Below are positions 10,531-19,690 of a stretch of DNA of 64,000 nucleotides, one piece after another. The notes beneath the pieces are model-generated. The model had not been told where the DNA came from, made no database searches, and was given only the letters and a program-made list of their open reading frames with translations. Source of the DNA: Dermacentor variabilis. Taxonomy: Eukaryota; Arthropoda; Arachnida; Ixodida; Ixodidae. The first letter of the stretch is position 1; the number at the start of each line of letters is the position of its first letter. A program made the position numbers and the translations under genes. The stretch spans positions 133,107,105 through 133,171,104 of the forward strand of contig NC_134572.1 in NCBI RefSeq assembly GCF_050947875.1, read 5' to 3'.

Positions 10531-11593
10531 TCACAGTGGACCCTCTAAAACAGCTACTGCCAGGCCTGCCAGGCGCCAGCCGATCTCGGCTCCTAGCCTT
10601 CCATTAAAGTAGATGCCATCTCGTGTAAAGCCTCCGCCGAAGCCCGCTCTATGCACTTCTCTGTTTATGTCTGCCACTTCAAAGCCTTTCTCCTGGCTTA
10701 GCTTTCTTATCTCCCGATTAACAGCCACAACGTCCTTGGTAATTTCTCCGTTCCGTCCTTGCACATCGGGCATTGCGCATGCCACGATCTGGACTTGCTC
10801 TGCTATCGACCTTAAATCGTCAACTCCCTCCGCTAATCTTTCCACTACTTTCGCGGCTTCACCATACAGGACATCATTTAGCTCCACCGCTACCACTACC
10901 AAATTGCACTCTGCAACATTCTTAGAAAGTTCGCTTTTTGTCTCTCTCAGTACTGCGTCCATTGTTCTGCCTGGGAACTCCACGAGTGCTACCCGCTTAT
11001 CGCCCTTTACGCGCTCCATTAAAGTTCTTTTGCACCTATCCATATTTGAGTCACCACCGATAAGCATTAGGGTATTCCCATCCTCCCTCCTAACTTCCAG
11101 ATTATGCTGCCTCTTATCATTGACTGTGACCTAGAGCTCATTCCTTGGGGTTAGCGCGTTCCCCTCCTCTCCATCGCCTCCTGACTTCCTAGTTGCCACG
11201 TGTGCGTAGCTATTCCTGTCTGAACCTGCCTGACCTTCTTTCCTGTCACTGTCCCTGCCAGTGCAGGACCCATCCCGGTGGCTGGACGCTGGAGAGTCCG
11301 CCAATGTGATTTCGCATGGTGGTGTCAGCCATTTTTTAGTCCAACAATTCACTAAGCTGCTCTTGGAGTTTGCGCTTTTCTGCCCTCTCTACCTGTAGCT
11401 CCTTTTCTAGAGTATCCATACGTAACGCTAGGCTGGTGTTCGCTTCGTCAGCCCTGCCCAAGCGCCCACTTAATACACAGCATTTGCACATAATATCCGC
11501 GCCTTCGGCCTCCTCTACAGATTCTAACCGGGTTTCCTTCCAATTCACCGACGCCTCACACTCCTTGCATTTAGCCTTCAGTTGCTTGACCAT
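10531..11593 (-). pseudogene. CR1/L2-like ORF1: zinc motif, coiled coil, esterase
   Basis: From ATG 11,593 the protein shows CKEC and later CKCC, a four-cysteine zinc-type motif, then a strongly charged coiled coil (LALRMDTLEKELQVERAEKR). A shift near 11,340 and a TAG at 11,131 precede the SGNH-type esterase, which has LIGGDSN as the nucleophile block, VVVAVELND where GxND is usual, and FTRDGIYFNGRLG where the catalytic DxxH should be. The histidine is a tyrosine here. The esterase is a known ORF1 module of CR1 and L2 elements, thought to help RNA-protein particle or membrane interactions. Confidence 0.78.
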
Positions 11594-11956
11594 CTTAGCA
11601 GCACTCTATTATCGCTACCACAAAAGCTAGAAAAAAACGCTTGCAACCACGGTGCTTAAATAAAATTCTGCCTACCGCAAACAACCGATCACCTAGAAAA
11701 GAAATACTAACTACCTGTCTAAACTAGTTAACTCTCAAGTGAGCCCTGCAAATCTATAGCTGCCAGTCGGAGAAGACCCGGCCGTTAGGTCACTGACCGG
11801 CTCTTTCGCGAGCACTTCACCTGACTAGCCTAGACCTAAAAACTAGCCTAAATCTAAATTCTCAAAATATTAAAGGAAATTATTCATTTATTTGTCGTAG
11901 TCACGGCGCTCTCGCAGTCGTCCGTCCATCCGGTCCCGGTCACCACGCGTAATCCT
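11594..11956 (-). other. 5' UTR of the CR1/L2-like element
   Basis: No coding sequence. The segment lies between the ORF1 start codon and the junction with element B at 11,956 and would hold the internal promoter of the element. I cannot point to specific promoter boxes. Confidence 0.6.
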
Positions 11957-12338
11957 GCTCAACACTCCACCCTGCAGCACACCACGGCAAATGTAATGTT
12001 CTGAAGTTGGGTCGTCTTCAGTCTGTAAGAAAAAGCAGCTCTCAGTCAAATAATGCCGAATTCATTGATACATCCGGTCACCAAATCCAACCGCCTCAAG
12101 TGAGTTCCGTATGGCTTCATGCGCAACGTTGTCGTATGCTCCTTTTATATCTAGAAAAAGTGCCACTGATAGGCGCTTGAGGCTTTCTTGATATTGGACC
12201 CAGATCACGATGTCAATGGCGTTCTCGATGTACGAGCGACCTCGACGAAAGCCCATCATGGCGTCCGGATAGATGTTGAATCGCTCTAGGTACCATTTCC
12301 AAGCGAGCAAGAATAATTCTTTCCATCACTTTGCCTAC
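11957..12338 (-). pseudogene. Element B RT, N half of palm
   Basis: The minus-strand translation runs VGKVMERIILARLE, MMGFRRGRSYIENAID, ALFLDIKGAYDNVAHEAIR (motif A with catalytic aspartate) and, after a TGA, a region ending GVLQGGVLS, the motif before the palm C half. It is bounded by the solo LTR at 12,338 and by the CR1/L2-like element at 11,956. In the uninterrupted element the codons SSC and VGK would be adjacent. Confidence 0.85.
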
Positions 12339-12569
12339 TGTTGCAAATGGGTCGCAAGCCCCAAGGGTAGCGTTGGCCTGGCGGCCTGGGGCACAACTGG
12401 AAGCATCCGAAGGTCCTGGCAAAGCATGAGTCGACTGCTAACAGAACAACTTGTTTATTCTAGCATCGCAAAAGAGCGGCCGGTCAGGTCGACCGAAGTG
12501 GAGAGACGGGAGAGCACGTTACTCGACGGAAGAATTCGAAGCCTCTCTCTTGGCGTCCGGGGGCAGCTG

Positions 12570-12577
12570 CTTTTATA
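12570..12577 (-). promoter_or_regulatory. TATA box in solo LTR
   Basis: TATAAAAG on the minus strand, conserved in position and flank with the second LTR copy (48,266-48,273). It would start transcription towards lower coordinates. Confidence 0.5.
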
Positions 12578-12771
12578 CTCTCGGAGTCGAGGGCAAGAAG
12601 GAACGGCTCGGGATGGGGCGCACGTGATGGCGGGGCACGGACACGCTGAGAGACACGTTGAGACAAGAAGTGACGCATCCGCCGGGCCGGCGCCGGTCAG
12701 ACCTCCTCGCTTCACAGTTGGGGAGCTCGTCTCCCCGGCTGCCGCGCTTTGACAAGCGTGGGTAACAACAT

Positions 12772-12773
<2 letters not shown>

Positions 12774-12859
<86 letters not shown>

Positions 12860-12873
12860 ACACACACACGCAC
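12774..12873. repeat. (CA)n microsatellite inside the LTR
   Basis: About 38 uninterrupted CA units up to 12,848, then CA with CG interruptions to 12,873. It occupies the U3 part of the LTR. The other LTR copy has a 54-bp minisatellite at the same place. Confidence 0.95.
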
Positions 12874-13026
12874 GAAGACACGTGGCATTGAAACATGCCT
12901 GGACGGGCTTGGCAGGAAGAGTTGCGACAGCGCTGAACGGGCCAAAATGTCCGCCGCTTTGAACGAAGCCCCGGCGTCCGTTGCATCCGCGCCGGCTATA
13001 CCGCGCGTCGTAGGCGAAACGTAACA

Positions 13027-13805
13027 CTACGCAGCTCGAAAGCGCAATCGTACGATATGATGAGAGCTCAAGCGGAGACTTTCCAGGTTTCAGAATAGGT
13101 GATCAAGCGACTCGATTTCCATTGTTTAGGAATGGCGCCGTTCTGCCAAGACTCTTTGTAGTAGTTACCAGCTGTTCACGTGCGCCATGTCCAAGGTGGC
13201 AAAGGGCAGCATACGTGATACCATCAGGTCCTGGTGACGAAGAACGTTTGCAGGTCACCAACGCAGCATCGAGCTCTTCGAGAGAAAATGGCACGTTCAT
13301 TTATGGCACACGTCGTACCCCAGGGATGTCATTCAGTGCTGCGTCACTAATGATGCACCCAGCAACCCGAGCGCAGAACTTTTCAGCCACTTGAAGTTCC
13401 GAGCGGAGTTGGTGGAGGGCCAGATCAGCAAAGGGCTACCTTTTATGCGGAGATGAGCGAAAACCCCTAACCGTTCTCCATATGCACGATAGCGATTTTC
13501 GGCTGATCAAGCAACGGACAGAAAGATTTCCATCACTTGTCTTCCAATTTATCCATACGACACTGGACTTTCTTTTGTATGCGCCGTGAAGCCGACAGAT
13601 CCAAGACGGACTTCGTGCGCCGATACCTCGTCTCGGCCTGTCGGCTTGCTGCACAGAGCCTCTACAGTTCCATGTCCCAGTCAGTTCGCCTTACTGACCT
13701 TGTAAGCGAGCAGATGGATGTTTTCAATGCCTCTGCGATTGCATGTTCGACAGTGTGTGGAAGGCCTGCCCGACATGCGTCATCCCTATCCTTCTTAAAC
13801 TTTGA
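13027..13805 (-). pseudogene. Element B RT fingers and endonuclease-RT linker
   Basis: MNVPFSLEELDAALVTCKR and SSSPGPDGITYAALCHLG (13,300-13,180) are the start of the RT domain, and ILKPGKSPLELSSYR lies at about 13,050-13,100 in another frame. Upstream (13,300-13,660) a degraded linker reads RGFRSSPHKR and similar. The RT text stops at the solo LTR and resumes at 12,338. Several shifts; nonfunctional. Confidence 0.8.
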
Positions 13806-14526
13806 TCAATCAGTTGTACGCAAGACAGTAGAGGAGCGTTGCTCAACTCCTTTAATTTTTATGTGTGTTGGAATATGGTCGCTTCCACGTGTTTCTATGT
13901 CCGTTAGCCATTGGACGCTCGAGGCAAAGCGCCATGACACCAAAGTTAAGTCCAAGCAGCTACTATAGGTCGTGCCTCGCAGAAATGTAGGACTGCCGTC
14001 ATTCACACAGCACAAATCATGGTCGGCAGCGAACGAGGCAAGACTCCTGCCTTTGGAGTCAATTTTAGAGCTTTCCCATAGCTGGTGATGCGCGTAGAAA
14101 TCACCAGTGATAACCCAGGGGCCATTGTTCATTAGTAATATTTCCTTAAGGCGTTCGCCGTCAAAGTGACTCGCTGGGGATATGTAGGCTCCAATTAGTG
14201 TAAATTACACATACTTCTTTAGGACATTCAGGCAGACATATTGGTTGTCGTCATAAGGCTCCACCGTGTTAGCGACGTATGTGACGTCCGTGCGGATGCA
14301 GATGATTACTTTCGTGCTCGCACTGCATGTGGACGAGATGAGATTCGTAACCAGACAGTCTGAGTGGAGTTGATGTATTTTGTTCGCAAATGACCAGTAT
14401 GAGGAAGCGATTTGTAAATATGAATTGGCGAAAGTCTGCTATGCAGGTCCTAAATCCCCTGGCATTCCACTGAAAGATCTACGCACTTTCAACTTCAGTG
14501 CGGAAGGGGACTATTGGTCGAGCCAT
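13806..14526 (-). pseudogene. Element B AP-endonuclease
   Basis: Translation from 14,520 gives FQWNARGFRTCIADFRQF (the first endonuclease strand), LILVICEQN in place of the usual CEPN, then, after a shift and a TAA, GAYISPASHFDGERLK, WVITGDFYAHHQLW, CLDLTLVS and ETRGSDHIPTHI with the SDH catalytic motif. The domain would nick the target DNA. It is about 240 codons long, normal for the family, but broken by at least one shift and one stop. Confidence 0.85.
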
Positions 14527-14529
14527 GAA

Positions 14530-14870
14530 GCTTAAACGATGCTAGCAAGCACTGGATTTAGTGCATCCAGTATTTGCAGAGCCCATAGAGCTGCTGCTGT
14601 TTGCAGCTTGTTCAGTATGATGCGCATTGTATTAATTACCGATTGCAGGGTATCAGCCACCTGCCTGTCTTGGTCGCACAAATCACCGACAGTAGACGTC
14701 GGGTGTCGTCCAGCAAAAGCTTGCTGTGATTCTCTTGGTGAATGCTCTCGTTTCGGTGTAGCCGGCCAAGATTCTGCAGATGTGATTTTGCAAGATACCC
14801 AGCGGGCACGCGCGGCAAGAGCATAACAGCAGCAGCAGCAGCGCCCTGAAAGTTCGGGAGAAGAGGCCAA
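14530..14870 (-). pseudogene. Element B ORF1 C-terminal part
   Basis: The minus-strand ORF ends with DRQVADTLQSVINTMR and LDALNPVLASIV, then a stop at 14,532, just before the endonuclease. The position and the amphipathic helix fit the end of the ORF1 (Gag-like, RNA-binding) protein of this element type. The N-terminal part, up to about 15,060, is not readable with confidence. Confidence 0.5.
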
Positions 14871-15061
14871 GAAAGCTTCGCTTTAAAAGGCGAACCGCGT
14901 GATTGGAATGCGGAGTCGCTGGAAGCCACAAAAGAAGCAGACAGGTCGGCCACGGGACCTAGTTCACAACATGCCATGGAGTTTCGGACTCTAGCCACCA
15001 GAACCTTAGCCGACCAGGATAACCAGTGAAAGGCTGGCCAATGCCTTACTACAAACGCCAC

Positions 15062-15594
15062 AGAGATCTACGTGAAGGCCTGTGGGCTCCTGAGCCCGTT
15101 GGAGGAGCGCAAATGGTCTAGCTGCTGGCCTGAACCTGCCTGGCTAAGACGACAATTTGTTTCTGAGGTAAATGTTCAAGGTTTCCGATGTTTCGTCTGC
15201 TGCTTCCTCTCGTTCAACCATCTTCCAGACGTCTCTAACATGTAAAGCCGCCGGACCTTTGGTGATCTCCCCTCTGTTTTACTCATCACCTCGCCAGGAC
15301 TATCATCTGTAGTGCTGAACTGCCCTGTATAACTATACCATGTAGTTAACGTTTACGAAATTGCATGCTGCGACTTATGGGTACGACTTATGTTGATGAT
15401 GTTTAAATCCTTTTTTATTACCATAGTCCCATTTTTTCCCAGTTTACTGTGCATTAAATGTTTCTTGTGTCACGTGCACAGACGGCTTTTTTGTACTTTG
15501 AGGTAGCGCCTACCACGAAGAACCTGCATCACAAGCTGTTTGATGCTCGGCCCCAGCAATGTCTCTTTTTTCTTACGTGATTACCCATAGTGAC
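15062..15594. other. Noncoding spacer between element B and LTR element E
   Basis: No ORF resembles a protein. The part next to element B may be remains of its ORF1 or 5' UTR. From 15,300 the sequence is AT-richer with homopolymer runs and shows nothing I recognise. Confidence 0.5.
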
Positions 15595-16306
15595 TGTCAC
15601 ACACCCCGTGAACGAGGTGCCAGCAGCGGGTCAAGCTGCAAAGCCGTCTTATCAGCTTTCAAAAATAACCCCCCGAAAGCACGGACAATTAATAACAGGC
15701 CTTCTGGTACGCCAGCGAACGCCGGTTGGGGTTCCAGGACCGAGTTAGAGCCTAGAGTTATCGAAACTCAACGAAATATATTCTTCAAATAAGGCGGTTA
15801 CATACACACGCACACTTCTGCTAGGCGCATCACAATGCAAATCTGATGGCTTCATTCACAAACCTCTAGAAAATAACGAACAACCAGCACTAAGAGTTCA
15901 ACACGTACAGTACAGAATGAAGAGAAGGAACAAGTTACCACTCGTGTTGACCCCGGCGCCACTCGAGGCAAATATCGAAGGAGGGACTTCTTCCGGGAAT
16001 GCAAGCGACCGATGAACTCGTCGGCTAGCTTGCCGGGAACCTCCGTCTTCTGCAGACGGTCGGTGTACGCGTTACATCTCTTCACCGGCGCGGTCAGATT
16101 CCCCCACTGATTCCAGCACGGCGCTTTTATCACCTCCCATAGCATGAACAAAGCCTGGGAATCGTCTCGACATTTCTCGCGTTTTCGGCCGCGGCCACTG
16201 AAACGTCTTCGAGGAGGGTGGTGACTCATCCGTTGACGCACGCTCGGGCTGTCGCCTCCTCCTGTCACTCTGCTCTCCGTGTGTCGAGGTCTGAGAGGGT
16301 GTTTCA
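15595..16306 (-). repeat. Element E 3' LTR
   Basis: Plus-strand text begins TGTCACACACCCCG and ends GTGTTTCA, so both ends are TG/CA. It matches 19,691-20,560 through blocks such as AACTCAACGAAATATATTC, TTCTGCAGACGGTCGG and CACTGATTCCAGCA. A purine-rich run just outside it on the minus strand (16,316-16,337, AAGAGAGAGGAGAGATAGGG) is a good polypurine tract. Similarity to the other copy continues through that tract, so the outer edge could be at about 16,340 instead. Confidence 0.75.
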
Positions 16307-16340
16307 GCGCTTAGCCCTATCTCTCCTCTCTCTTGAGATC

Positions 16341-16689
16341 AGCATTATGAAACATCGTTCCAGCGCACAATTGAACACGGACGAGAAGAGAAAGACAACA
16401 CGAACGCCGGTGTTGCCCACAAAAAGTCCACTACGCACGAGTCCGTAAGTCCGTAAATTAGTCCACCACAAATCACGCGTCGCTTCACTCGCGGTACATC
16501 GTATACAAACTCAATCAATATGAAACAAAACATGTACAACAAGTATACAAAACTTCGGCAGGGTAGTTTATGTAACACAAGCAAACCATCACTGTGTTCA
16601 TGATGCATGAATAAACACTCGGTTCACTCCTCAAAGCTCTTTGCATCACACATAATCGATAACGCATTTATATTCGACTAAGGTAATTG
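16341..16689 (-). other. Noncoding 3' part of element E
   Basis: Lies between the truncated integrase and the 3' LTR. The translations are short and unfamiliar. The missing integrase core, RT and RNase H would have been here, so a large deletion is likely. Confidence 0.45.
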
Positions 16690-17110
16690 GCGCCAACGTT
16701 CATACTACCCTTGTTCAGATATTGGGTAGATAGGGCCTACTACATCAATGTACACTCGCTTGAACGGTCTATCTAAGGTAGGCGCTTTGCCAAGAGGCAC
16801 ATACGGCACCCTTCCTTTTGGCAAAGTACGCTGGCAAGCATCGCACGATGCCACAAATCGTTTCATATAGGCGGTGACGCCGAGCCAAAACATTTCTTCC
16901 TGAATTCAGTCTTTCGTTTTCTCGGCACCCAGCTGTCCTACATAATTCAATCGTGGGCCACCTTCACTACGGTTTCTCGGCGACTCTTCGGTACTACGAG
17001 CTGTCGGATATTACATCCATTATTCTCTGTGTGGTACCTGTACGATAGCTCATTCTCACACTGGTACTCCACCGTGCAATTGTTGTTGCAGCAGTTGTGA
17101 TCCTTGCTGA
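16690..17110 (-). pseudogene. pol: Element E integrase zinc domain and start of core
   Basis: The minus-strand translation gives ELSYRYHTENNGCN, QLVVPKSRRETVVKVAHD (the first histidine of the HHCC finger), GQLGAEKTKD, then FWLGVTAYMKRFVASCDACQ with both finger cysteines, and YIDVVGPIYPISEQG, which starts the catalytic core with its first aspartate. It stops at 16,705, before the second aspartate and the glutamate. A TGA and a shift break it between VAHD and FWLGV. This enzyme would have joined element cDNA to the chromosome. Confidence 0.85.
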
Positions 17111-17795
17111 CTTGCGACAAGCATATCTTTAAGGATTCATCTTGTTCTTGTTCTTTGGCGTAGTTGTGAGTCCCGGTCGGGTTATCCTTGGAATCAGGCG
17201 AGGAAAGGGGATGGAAGGTCCTTGCCTGAGCCTTTGCTTTGGCCTGGGTGACAGCTGTAGCAGTGTCCTCGTCAGCTGTTGATGGTTTTCCGCGAGGTTC
17301 TTTGATCGTCGATGGTTCGGTCTTCGGCTCTTCCTCCAAAGGTTTCGGATCGTCTGGGGCTTTAACACCTTCGATGTTTCCTAGGGTTAGGTCATACAAT
17401 CGGCTGTCCATACATAGAGCAGTGACACTCCCGCTGTAATAGGGAATCTCGACCTCAATCTTTGCGTCGGGAAGCTTCTTAGCCGTAACATCCGCCAGGT
17501 AACCTAAACTGGTTTCGCTCGTGAGCTCATCGTCGTTGACCAAGTCCCTTCGCACGATCACTGTGATGGTGCCAGTATCTATTAACACCGTGATTTGTTT
17601 TCCTGCCATTTTTACAGTAAGTACAGGCATTCCCTTAACTAGAAATTGTGGGCGTGTTGTCACCACACCATTAACGACCGGAATTATTTTGCCAGTTCGG
17701 TGTTCTACAAAGCGGGCGTTCATGTCTTCTACTTGGTGTTTTGGCGGGCATACACACATGATGCTTGGAAAGCTCCTTTCCCTCTGTTGCGACAT
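17111..17795 (-). pseudogene. pol: Element E aspartic protease and linker to integrase
   Basis: The frame that contains the protease (VLIDTGTITVIVRRDLV, codons near 17,570, with the DTG triad) runs without interruption through LYDLTLGNIEGVKAPDD, the C-terminal strand, then an acidic and proline-rich linker, and on into the integrase finger. The open frame of 282 codons (17,795-16,947) leaves no room for RT between protease and integrase, and no break in it suggests a deletion there. Confidence 0.82.
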
Positions 17796-18700
17796 GCGTC
17801 GGCTTTGTGATCTGCTCGCCCAGATTTAAAACACTTGACTTCTTTGAGGCGCGTAAAATTTCTCCGGCAATCGATAGCATAGTGGCCCAGTCGGCTACAA
17901 AGATAACATCTCGGGACCGGCTTCTGAGGATTTCTCCTTTCGTCGGATGCCGGTTTCTTTGCGTACTTTGGCCCCTCTTCTTTGATCTTGGAGTTATTTG
18001 TGCTATCCTGCGCTTTCAAAAATCCGTCTGCCAATTCCAGTACATCTTGAAAGGACTTAGCTTTTTTTTCAGATAGAATGACAGGCCCGCATGGCAACTG
18101 GTGAGGAATTTCTCCTTGATCAGAAATTCTCTAAACGCACCGTACTCCAGCGCAGTTTCTGAAAGTTCGGTGCACCTATCAAAGTAGTGTCTGAGCTTCG
18201 CAGCAAATCGCGGAAAAGTCTCGCCATCGGCTGGTTTTCCGGTATTAAACTTATATCGGAAGCCTTCTACAGTGAATTTATATCTCTTTAGTAGAGTGGC
18301 TTTCACCCTTCCCTAATTACAGGCATCGGTTGGCATCAGCATACTGTTAACATTAAGTGCCTCGCCACTAAAACCCGTGCTCAAGGCAGCGGCCCATTGA
18401 TTCTCTGGCCAATTCTGGCTTTTAGCAGCGGTGTCAAACCTGTCCAAGTCAGCATTCAGGTCATATCTTCTTTCATCAAGTGCCACAAACAGCTCGCTTG
18501 GGTTCAGGCGGAAGTTGTTTTCGTTCCTTTCATTGCTATCGACTCTTGCCTGAGCAGGAGCGTCTCTGCGCTGCTGCGAACGAAGTTTCTTAATCGCTAA
18601 CCAACTTCCGTAGTTCAGCTCTTGAAAGAGCTATCTTCTCAACGAGGGCAACTAATTTCTCGAGATCCATGATGCCCTTCAAAAAGCTAAGTGCTCTACC
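17729..18700 (-). pseudogene. gag: Element E Gag with SCAN-like domain and CCHC knuckles
   Basis: The start is about 18,671, MDLEKLVALVEKIALSR. After shifts comes ELFVALDERRYDLNADLDRF and WAAALSTGFSGEALNV, then KATLLKRYKFTVEGFRYKF and FAAKLRHYFDRC (18,306-18,016), a helical region with the layout of SCAN-type capsid C domains. The nucleocapsid has CYLCSRLGHYAIDC and CFKSGRADHKADAC; in the second knuckle the second cysteine is serine. A shift at a run of eight T's near 18,065 and several stops break the gene. Confidence 0.8.
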
Positions 18701-18749
18701 ACTCTGCGCCGAAGGATGACCAGCAAAGCTGTGTATGCGGGCCCCTTAA

Positions 18750-19445
18750 TGTCGAACTGCACCTCAGCCGCGAGTCAGACCGGCATTAGATTATATTCGG
18801 GATCGGCCCACGTAGTGGAAGTGCTTAACGCCTGCTTCACCACCACGGATCGGCCCGTTATTGCGCTATATTCGGGATCGGCCCCCGTATGGGGAGTGCT
18901 TAACGCCTTCTTCAACAAAGCCGCCGATCGGTCCGACATTGCGCTATATTCGGTATCGCCCCACGTATGAGGAGTGCCTAACGGCTCCTTGACATCCACG
19001 GAGGGTCGGCCAGGCATTGCACTATCTTCGGGATCGGCCCACGTATGGGGAGTGCTTAACGCCTTCTTCACCAACGCCGCGGATCGGCCCCAGATTGCAC
19101 TATATTCGGGATCGGCCCACGTATGGGGAGGGCTTAACGCCTGCTTAACCTCCGCCGCGGATCGGCCCGACATTGCGCTATATTCGGTATCGCCCCTCGT
19201 AGGGGAGGGTTCAACGCCTGATTCATCTCCGCCGCAGGTCGGCCCGGCATTGCACTATCTTTAGGATCGTCCCACGTAAGGGGAGTGCTTAACGCCCACT
19301 TCACCTCCGGCTTGGGTCGGCTCGGTGTTGCACTATATTCGCGATCGGTCCACGAATGGGGAGGACTTAAGGCCTGCTTCACCAACGCCACGCATTGGCC
19401 CGACATCGCACTATATTCGGGATTGGCCCACGTATAGGGAGTTTT
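18750..19445. repeat. 78-bp minisatellite in the element E leader
   Basis: Matching points (GATCGGCCC and variants) fall at 18,801, 18,876, 18,954, 19,032, 19,110, 19,188, 19,266, 19,344 and 19,422, a 78-bp period with one 75-bp unit, about nine copies. Units differ from each other by several bases. On the minus strand the array can be read as 26-residue repeats (core HTWADPEYSAM) across two overlapping frames (19,562-19,134 and 19,173-18,775). It sits between the 5' LTR and gag. Confidence 0.93.
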
Positions 19446-19690
19446 GTGTCTACACGCGGACACTATCCTCGGGGAACTAGCCTCGATGGCTTCGTTGTAA
19501 AAATCCTGCCGCGTGCAAAAATATCTGCCTAGATTCCAACTATTGAACTGCTTTCTGTTCACAGGTTAGCGAAACGTGGCGCAACACTATAAATCGTTTA
19601 CGATTGCAATGTAAACGACCTTAGGCTCGTTTTCTCTACTATGGCCACACGACTTGCACCAGAAGGTCATTTCGCAGACGCCATACATAT

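Larger units (their letters stand above)
7033..11956 (-). mobile_element. CR1/L2-like non-LTR retrotransposon, near full length
   Basis: About 4.9 kb on the minus strand with a 5' UTR, ORF1 (coiled coil and esterase), ORF2 (APE endonuclease and RT, no RNase H) and a 3' end with a (CATC)n tail at 7,033-7,047. Both edges are fixed because element B's RT frame is interrupted between codons GGVLS and TLNL: the sequence before 11,957 and after 7,032 rejoins. The ORF1 esterase and the lack of RNase H are the basis for the CR1/L2 placement. Several shifts and stops show it is inactive. Confidence 0.82.
12339..13026 (-). mobile_element. Solo gypsy LTR with 4-bp target duplication
   Basis: On the minus strand it starts TGTTACGTTTCGCC and ends TTTGCAACA, 688 bp with TG and CA ends. 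CTAC is found at 12,335-12,338 and again at 13,027-13,030, and removing the LTR plus one copy restores the element B codons S-S-C-V-G-K. It has TATAAAAG (12,570-12,577) and AATAAA (12,454-12,459). No internal gypsy sequence adjoins it, so it is a solo LTR left by LTR-LTR recombination. A second copy with leader sequence is at 48,034-48,699. Confidence 0.9.
6381..15061 (-). mobile_element. Non-LTR element B, multiply interrupted
   Basis: Fragments on the minus strand join into one APE-type non-LTR element: ORF1 end (14,870-14,530), endonuclease (14,526-13,806), linker and RT fingers (13,805-13,027), palm N half (12,338-11,957), palm C half and thumb (7,032-6,381). The gaps are explained by a solo LTR (12,339-13,026), the CR1/L2-like element (7,033-11,956) and, at its 3' side, gypsy A. 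The protein resembles the element at 30.9-32.4 kb. Related full-length elements carry RNase H after RT, which would place it near the I/LOA group, but that part is not present here. The exact 5' end near 15,060 is uncertain. Confidence 0.82.

Noticed and set aside
12749..13024. ORFs made of TH or CV repeats
   Set aside because: Translation of the (CA)n microsatellite.
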